From contig JACKIK010000001.1 in assembly GCA_020638455.1 (NCBI GenBank), forward strand, positions 310,001 through 374,000: a stretch of DNA of 64,000 nt, read 5' to 3'. Source of the stretch: Hyphomonas sp. (GTDB taxonomy: Bacteria > Pseudomonadota > Alphaproteobacteria > Caulobacterales > Hyphomonadaceae). The translations under genes were made by a program, and so were the position numbers. Position 1 is the first letter of the stretch, and each line of letters starts with the position of its first letter. Below are positions 60,690-64,000 of this stretch, in pieces. A model generated the notes under the pieces. The model saw only the letters and a list, made by a program, of their open reading frames with translations, made no database searches and was not told the DNA's origin.

Positions 60690-60718
60690 TATTCCGGGAT
60701 AATCACACCCTTGATTCT

Positions 60719-60757
60719 GTTCCATTTTGGTTCTCCGTGAACAAAATCGGAACTTTT
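60719..60757. promoter_or_regulatory. Paired LexA-like boxes (GTTC-N7-GTTC) that also form a terminator-like hairpin
   Basis: GTTCCATTTTGGTTC (60719-60733) is an exact GTTC-N7-GTTC match, the alphaproteobacterial LexA box. GAACAAAATCGGAAC (60739-60753) is the same motif on the other strand, five bases later. The two arms also pair into a 14-bp stem with one bulge on each side, followed by TTTTT, so this could be the gltX terminator. The next gene starts 102 bases downstream. Both roles are possible; neither is proven. Confidence 0.45.
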
Positions 60758-60855
60758 TCCTTTCCAAATCGTGAATATTCTGCTTATGTTCTCATATCGC
60801 GGAGCCGACGAGACGCCTGCGAAAACGGGTTTCAACACAGGCTGGGAGTTGCGTG

Positions 60856-61188
60856 ATGGTGCGGATGGTCATTCAGGGATGTGAGTTCGATGCGGTCGAA
60901 GACCGGGATGTGGTCTATGGCGACCATTTCCGTCTCGGGCTCGACAAGGTGATGGAGCTTTCCGAGGCGGGCGTCGAATTCTGGGCCGCCGGACCGGACG
61001 TGACGCTGGCGCGCGTCACTGTGACCGAGAATGAATATGGCGAGCGCATCCTGAAAACGGACCCCGCCGCCTTTGCCGCCAACCATCTTGGCGAGATTAT
61101 CGCCCCGCCGGTGATCCACCCGCGCTACCGCGCAGCAGCAGCTGTGGTGCCTGTTCCGACGCGGCCCTCCTACGCCGTCGCGGCCTGA
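60856..61188 (+). CDS. Unknown 110-residue protein behind paired LexA-like boxes
   Basis: A 110-residue soluble protein. It begins MVRMVIQGCEFDAVEDRDVV, has a helical middle (FRLGLDKVMELSEAGVEFW) and a beta-like stretch (VTLARVTVTENEYGERIL), and ends in a flexible Ala/Pro/Val tail. I do not recognise the family. GGGAG lies seven bases before the ATG at 60856; a GTG one codon earlier is the other option. The paired LexA-like motifs about 100 bases upstream suggest it might be induced by DNA damage, like the small division inhibitors SidA and DidA of Caulobacter, but it has no membrane segment as they do. Confidence 0.7.
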   Translation: MVRMVIQGCEFDAVEDRDVVYGDHFRLGLDKVMELSEAGVEFWAAGPDVTLARVTVTENEYGERILKTDPAAFAANHLGEIIAPPVIHPRYRAAAAVVPVPTRPSYAVAA

Positions 61189-61259
61189 GTTGCGCAGCGG
61201 CCCTTGCCCCTGCCTCTCATGCCACCCCCGGCAAACCCGTGAGAGGCAGGCGGCGAGGG

Positions 61260-63164
61260 TTACTCCGCCACCAGCTGGACGAGGATATCCCCTTCGGCGA
61301 CCTGGGCGCCGGGCTTGCCTGAAACGGATTCGACCACGCCGTCGCGCGGCGCCGGCAGGGCGTGTTCCATTTTCATGGCTTCCATGACGGCGACCGTATC
61401 GCCGCGCTTCACTTTCGCGCCCGCCTTGACCGCGATCGACAGCACCTTGCCCGGCATCGGCGCCTTGACCATGTCGCCACCGGCGAGCGCCTCGGCATCG
61501 GCGTCAAAATCCGGTACCTCGACCAGCACAGTGTCGCCGCCCGTCGTGACAGCGAAGCGGCGGGGCGAAAGGTCCGACACCACCGGCAGGGGCGTGTCGG
61601 GGTCCAGCTCGTAGTCCTCCGGATCGAACCAGTCGGCCTCGGCGCCGACCGCCACCGAGGCCTTGCGTACGGGCAGCGCATTGAGGCGCCAGCCGTCGCG
61701 AATGTCCCAGGGCGCGCTGCCGCCCGCTTCGTTCAGCAGCACATCGGCGACCGCCATCACCGAAGCGTGCTGGTGCTCCGCAGGCGGATGGGTGAGCGCT
61801 TCGCCCTGCTCCGCGATCCAGTTCACATGATGGGCATGGGTGAGAAACGCCTCCGATGCCGCGCAGCGGCTGAGGAAGCCGGCATTCGATGGTACGCCGG
61901 CGAGCTGCAGGTGGGAGAGGGTCTCGACCAGCTGCGCGCAGGCCGCGCGGCGGTTGCCCTGGTGCACGATCAGCTTGGCGATCATGGAATCGTAATTGCC
62001 GGGCACGCGGTCGCCGGTCTCGAAGCCAGCATCCCAGCGGACGATCTCCCCGTCCACGGGTTCAACCAGTCCGAATTCGAGGATCAGGCCCGCGCCCGGG
62101 CGGAAGCCTTCGGTCGGGTCTTCAGCACAGATTCGCGCCTCGATGGCGTGGCCGTGCAGGGGAATGTCCGCCTGTTGCAGCGGCAGTGTCTCGCCGCTGG
62201 CGACGAGGAGCTGCCATTCGACCAGGTCCTGCCCGGTGATCATCTCCGTGACGGGGTGCTCCACCTGCAGGCGGGTGTTCATTTCGAGGAACCAGAACGT
62301 GTCGAGGGAGAGCGGCTTCGATCCGTCCACGATGAATTCCACCGTGCCGGCGCCTTCATACTTCACCGACTTTGCGAGGGCGACGGCCGCCGAGGTCATC
62401 GCCTTGCGGACGTCTTCCGGCATGCCGGGGGCGGGCGCTTCCTCGATCACTTTCTGGCGGCGGCGCTGGAGGGAGCAGTCGCGCTCATAGAGATGCACCG
62501 CGTTGCCATGACTGTCGCCGAATACCTGCACTTCGATATGGCGGGGCTGTTCGACCAGTTTTTCCAGCATCACGCGGCCATCGCCGAAACTGCTCTCCGC
62601 TTCACGGACGGCGCTTTCCAGTTCGGCTTTCAGCTCTGCGGCCTTCGAGACGAGGCGGATGCCCCGGCCCCCGCCGCCCGCGACGGCCTTGATGAGCAGC
62701 GGGAAGCCGATGCCTTTCGCCGCCTCGGTGAGAGTTTTTGCGTCCTGCGCCTCGCCGCGATAGCCGGGCAGCACGGGCACGCCGGCCTCCTCGGCAATGC
62801 GCTTGGCTTCGTCCTTCGGACCCATGGAGCGGATCGCGGCGGGCGGCGGGCCGACCCAGATCAGGCCTGCCTTCTGGACCGCCTCGGCAAAATCGGCATT
62901 CTCCGACAGGAAGCCATAGCCCGGATGGATCGCGTCGGCCCCGGCGAAGCGCGCGGCGGCGATGATGGCGTCCATTCTGAGGTAGCTTTCCGGCGCGGGC
63001 GCCGGGCCGATATGCACGGCCTCGTCGGCCTCACGGACATGTTTGGCAGCGGCGTCGGCGTCGGAATACACCGCCACCGTGCCGATGCCGAGCGCGCGGC
63101 AGGTCCCGAAGATACGGCACGCAATCTCGCCCCTATTCGCGACGAGCAGCTTCCTGATTTTCAT
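61260..63164 (-). CDS. Biotin-dependent acyl-CoA carboxylase alpha subunit (methylcrotonyl-CoA carboxylase-like)
   Basis: A 634-residue protein with biotin carboxylase and biotin carrier in one chain. MKIRKLLVANRGEIACRIF opens the BC domain, the ATP-grasp has the GGGGRGIRLV loop near residue 165 and EMNTRLQVEHPVTE near residue 290, and the carrier motif VMEAMKMEHALPAP with the biotinylated Lys lies near residue 599. Length and order fit MccA or similar alpha subunits in leucine degradation; the beta subunit is not in the window. Its 5' end overlaps the DUF817 gene by 32 bases, which is unusually long. Confidence 0.92.
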   Translation of the reverse strand: MKIRKLLVANRGEIACRIFGTCRALGIGTVAVYSDADAAAKHVREADEAVHIGPAPAPESYLRMDAIIAAARFAGADAIHPGYGFLSENADFAEAVQKAGLIWVGPPPAAIRSMGPKDEAKRIAEEAGVPVLPGYRGEAQDAKTLTEAAKGIGFPLLIKAVAGGGGRGIRLVSKAAELKAELESAVREAESSFGDGRVMLEKLVEQPRHIEVQVFGDSHGNAVHLYERDCSLQRRRQKVIEEAPAPGMPEDVRKAMTSAAVALAKSVKYEGAGTVEFIVDGSKPLSLDTFWFLEMNTRLQVEHPVTEMITGQDLVEWQLLVASGETLPLQQADIPLHGHAIEARICAEDPTEGFRPGAGLILEFGLVEPVDGEIVRWDAGFETGDRVPGNYDSMIAKLIVHQGNRRAACAQLVETLSHLQLAGVPSNAGFLSRCAASEAFLTHAHHVNWIAEQGEALTHPPAEHQHASVMAVADVLLNEAGGSAPWDIRDGWRLNALPVRKASVAVGAEADWFDPEDYELDPDTPLPVVSDLSPRRFAVTTGGDTVLVEVPDFDADAEALAGGDMVKAPMPGKVLSIAVKAGAKVKRGDTVAVMEAMKMEHALPAPRDGVVESVSGKPGAQVAEGDILVQLVAE

Positions 63165-63996
63165 GTCCCGGCCCTCTGGTGCCCCGGTGCACGATCGCGA
63201 CCAGGACGAAACTGATGATCATCAGCAGATACCACGATCCGAGCTTGGATAAAGAGACAGGGTGCCAGCCATCTTCCTGCCCGGGATAGGCCCAGGCTCT
63301 GGCGAAGGTGCCGATATTCTCGGCAAACCAGATGAACAGGGCTACCAGCACGAAGCCGACGACCAGGGGCATCGGGCGGTGGTGTATGTCCGGCCGGAAC
63401 CAGACCACGCAGCGGCCGTAAACCAGCACGGTGGCCGCGAACAGGCCGATACGGATGTCCGGCAGCCAGTGATGAGCGAAAAAATTCACATAGATCGCCG
63501 CCGCCAGCAGGCCCTGCAGCCAGAGCGGCGGGAAGCGTGTGTAGCGGAAATCGAAAATGCGCCAGACGCGGGCGAGATACGACCCGACGGAGGCGTACAT
63601 GAAGCCCGAAAACAGCGGCACGGCGCCGATCCGCAGGAAGCTCGCCTCCGGATAGAGCCAGCTGCCATGGGCTGTCTTGAACAGTTCCATGATTGTTCCG
63701 GTAATGTGGAAGACGAAGATGACTTTCGCCTCTTCGAGCGTCTCAAGCCCCGTCCAAAACATCAGAATCTGGATACATATTGCCCCGATAACTAGAAAAT
63801 CGTAACGCGAAAGTAGGGCGTCTGACGGATAAAACAGGAACGTCGCCAGCAGGAGGCCCAGCATCGCGCCGCCGAACAGGCACGCCCAGCCCTGCTTGAT
63901 GCCGAAACTGACGAATTCGAAGGCCGCAAGGCTCCACGGCCCCCGCACCCAGCGCGTCCGCAGCGCCTCACGTTCCCGGTGCAGCCAGCGCTGCAC
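63133..63996 (-). CDS. DUF817 family membrane protein (possibly starting beyond the window)
   Basis: A 287-residue protein with about seven membrane helices. The segments FEFVSFGIKQGWACLFGGAMLG, FHITGTIMELFKTAHGSWLYPE and VGSYLARVWRIFDFRYTRFPP match the DUF817 family, whose function is unknown. The first codon in view is a GTG at 63996, four bases from the window edge; the frame stays open to the edge, so the true start may lie outside. Its 3' end runs 32 bases into the carboxylase gene on the same strand, implying co-expression. Confidence 0.86.
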   Translation of the reverse strand: MQRWLHREREALRTRWVRGPWSLAAFEFVSFGIKQGWACLFGGAMLGLLLATFLFYPSDALLSRYDFLVIGAICIQILMFWTGLETLEEAKVIFVFHITGTIMELFKTAHGSWLYPEASFLRIGAVPLFSGFMYASVGSYLARVWRIFDFRYTRFPPLWLQGLLAAAIYVNFFAHHWLPDIRIGLFAATVLVYGRCVVWFRPDIHHRPMPLVVGFVLVALFIWFAENIGTFARAWAYPGQEDGWHPVSLSKLGSWYLLMIISFVLVAIVHRGTRGPGHENQEAARRE

Positions 63997-64000
63997 GGCA

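Noticed and set aside
60785..60883. Short ATG frame (about 32 codons) between the LexA-like boxes and the 110-residue gene
   Set aside because: It could recall the tiny SOS inhibitors of Caulobacter, but it has no hydrophobic segment or ribosome site and runs into the next gene in another frame.

Overview
The window is 64 kb of GC-rich, densely coded chromosome from an alphaproteobacterium. The best guess from gene content is a prosthecate or budding member of the Hyphomonadaceae/Caulobacterales; that placement is inference. Supporting signs are a PleC/PdhS-like sensor kinase, two perfect TTAA-N7-TTAA (CtrA-type) boxes upstream of mreB and parE, the alphaproteobacterial mreB-mreC-mreD-mrdA-rodA order, GTTC-N7-GTTC (alpha LexA-type) motifs, and two palindromic intergenic repeat families. 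No phage, insertion sequence, rRNA or CRISPR array was seen. Most genes are housekeeping or metabolic.

1-6 kb, aromatic amino acid and ketone-body catabolism (minus strand): hpd, a small membrane protein, a VOC protein, fumarylacetoacetase, then scoA - GFA-family gene - scoB with one-base overlaps, and a cut-off methyltransferase. A divergent MarR regulator faces hpd across a palindromic operator. 6-12 kb: an alpha/beta hydrolase, a DUF4197 lipoprotein, a BlaI/BlaR1-like sensor pair behind two tandem operators, kdsB and a histidine phosphatase. 12-18 kb: sensor kinase, pepN, a VanZ-like protein and an unknown. 18-27 kb: paired acyl-CoA dehydrogenases, a Crp/Fnr regulator with a DUF2892 protein, LtrA, a complete MCE/Mla-type lipid ABC transporter (permease, ATPase, MlaD, lipoprotein) and a dipeptide epimerase.

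27-37 kb: an EmrAB-type efflux pair with a divergent TetR regulator and twin operators, a serine hydrolase, small enzymes, proline iminopeptidase and a neurotransmitter:sodium symporter. 37-47 kb: the rod-shape operon mreB-mreC-mreD-mrdA-rodA under a CtrA-type box, then a divergent membrane glycosyltransferase, a GT2 glycosyltransferase and a small flippase-like protein. 47-55 kb: tRNA-Leu(CAG) with an unusual two-base deficit in its acceptor stem, a CPA2 antiporter, tRNA-Val(TAC), lon, an Old Yellow Enzyme homologue and parE. 55-64 kb: two repeat families around an unknown gene and a DUF559 endonuclease gene, then nadE, a lipoprotein, gltX, a 110-residue unknown preceded by paired LexA-like boxes, a biotin-dependent carboxylase alpha subunit and a DUF817 membrane protein.

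Items most worth following up: the DUF559 gene bracketed by two composite palindromic elements, the paired LexA-like boxes before the unknown 110-residue protein (which also form a terminator-like hairpin), the shortened tRNA-Leu acceptor stem, the GFA gene set between the two CoA-transferase subunits, and the BlaR1-like protein with a long acidic C-terminal domain.
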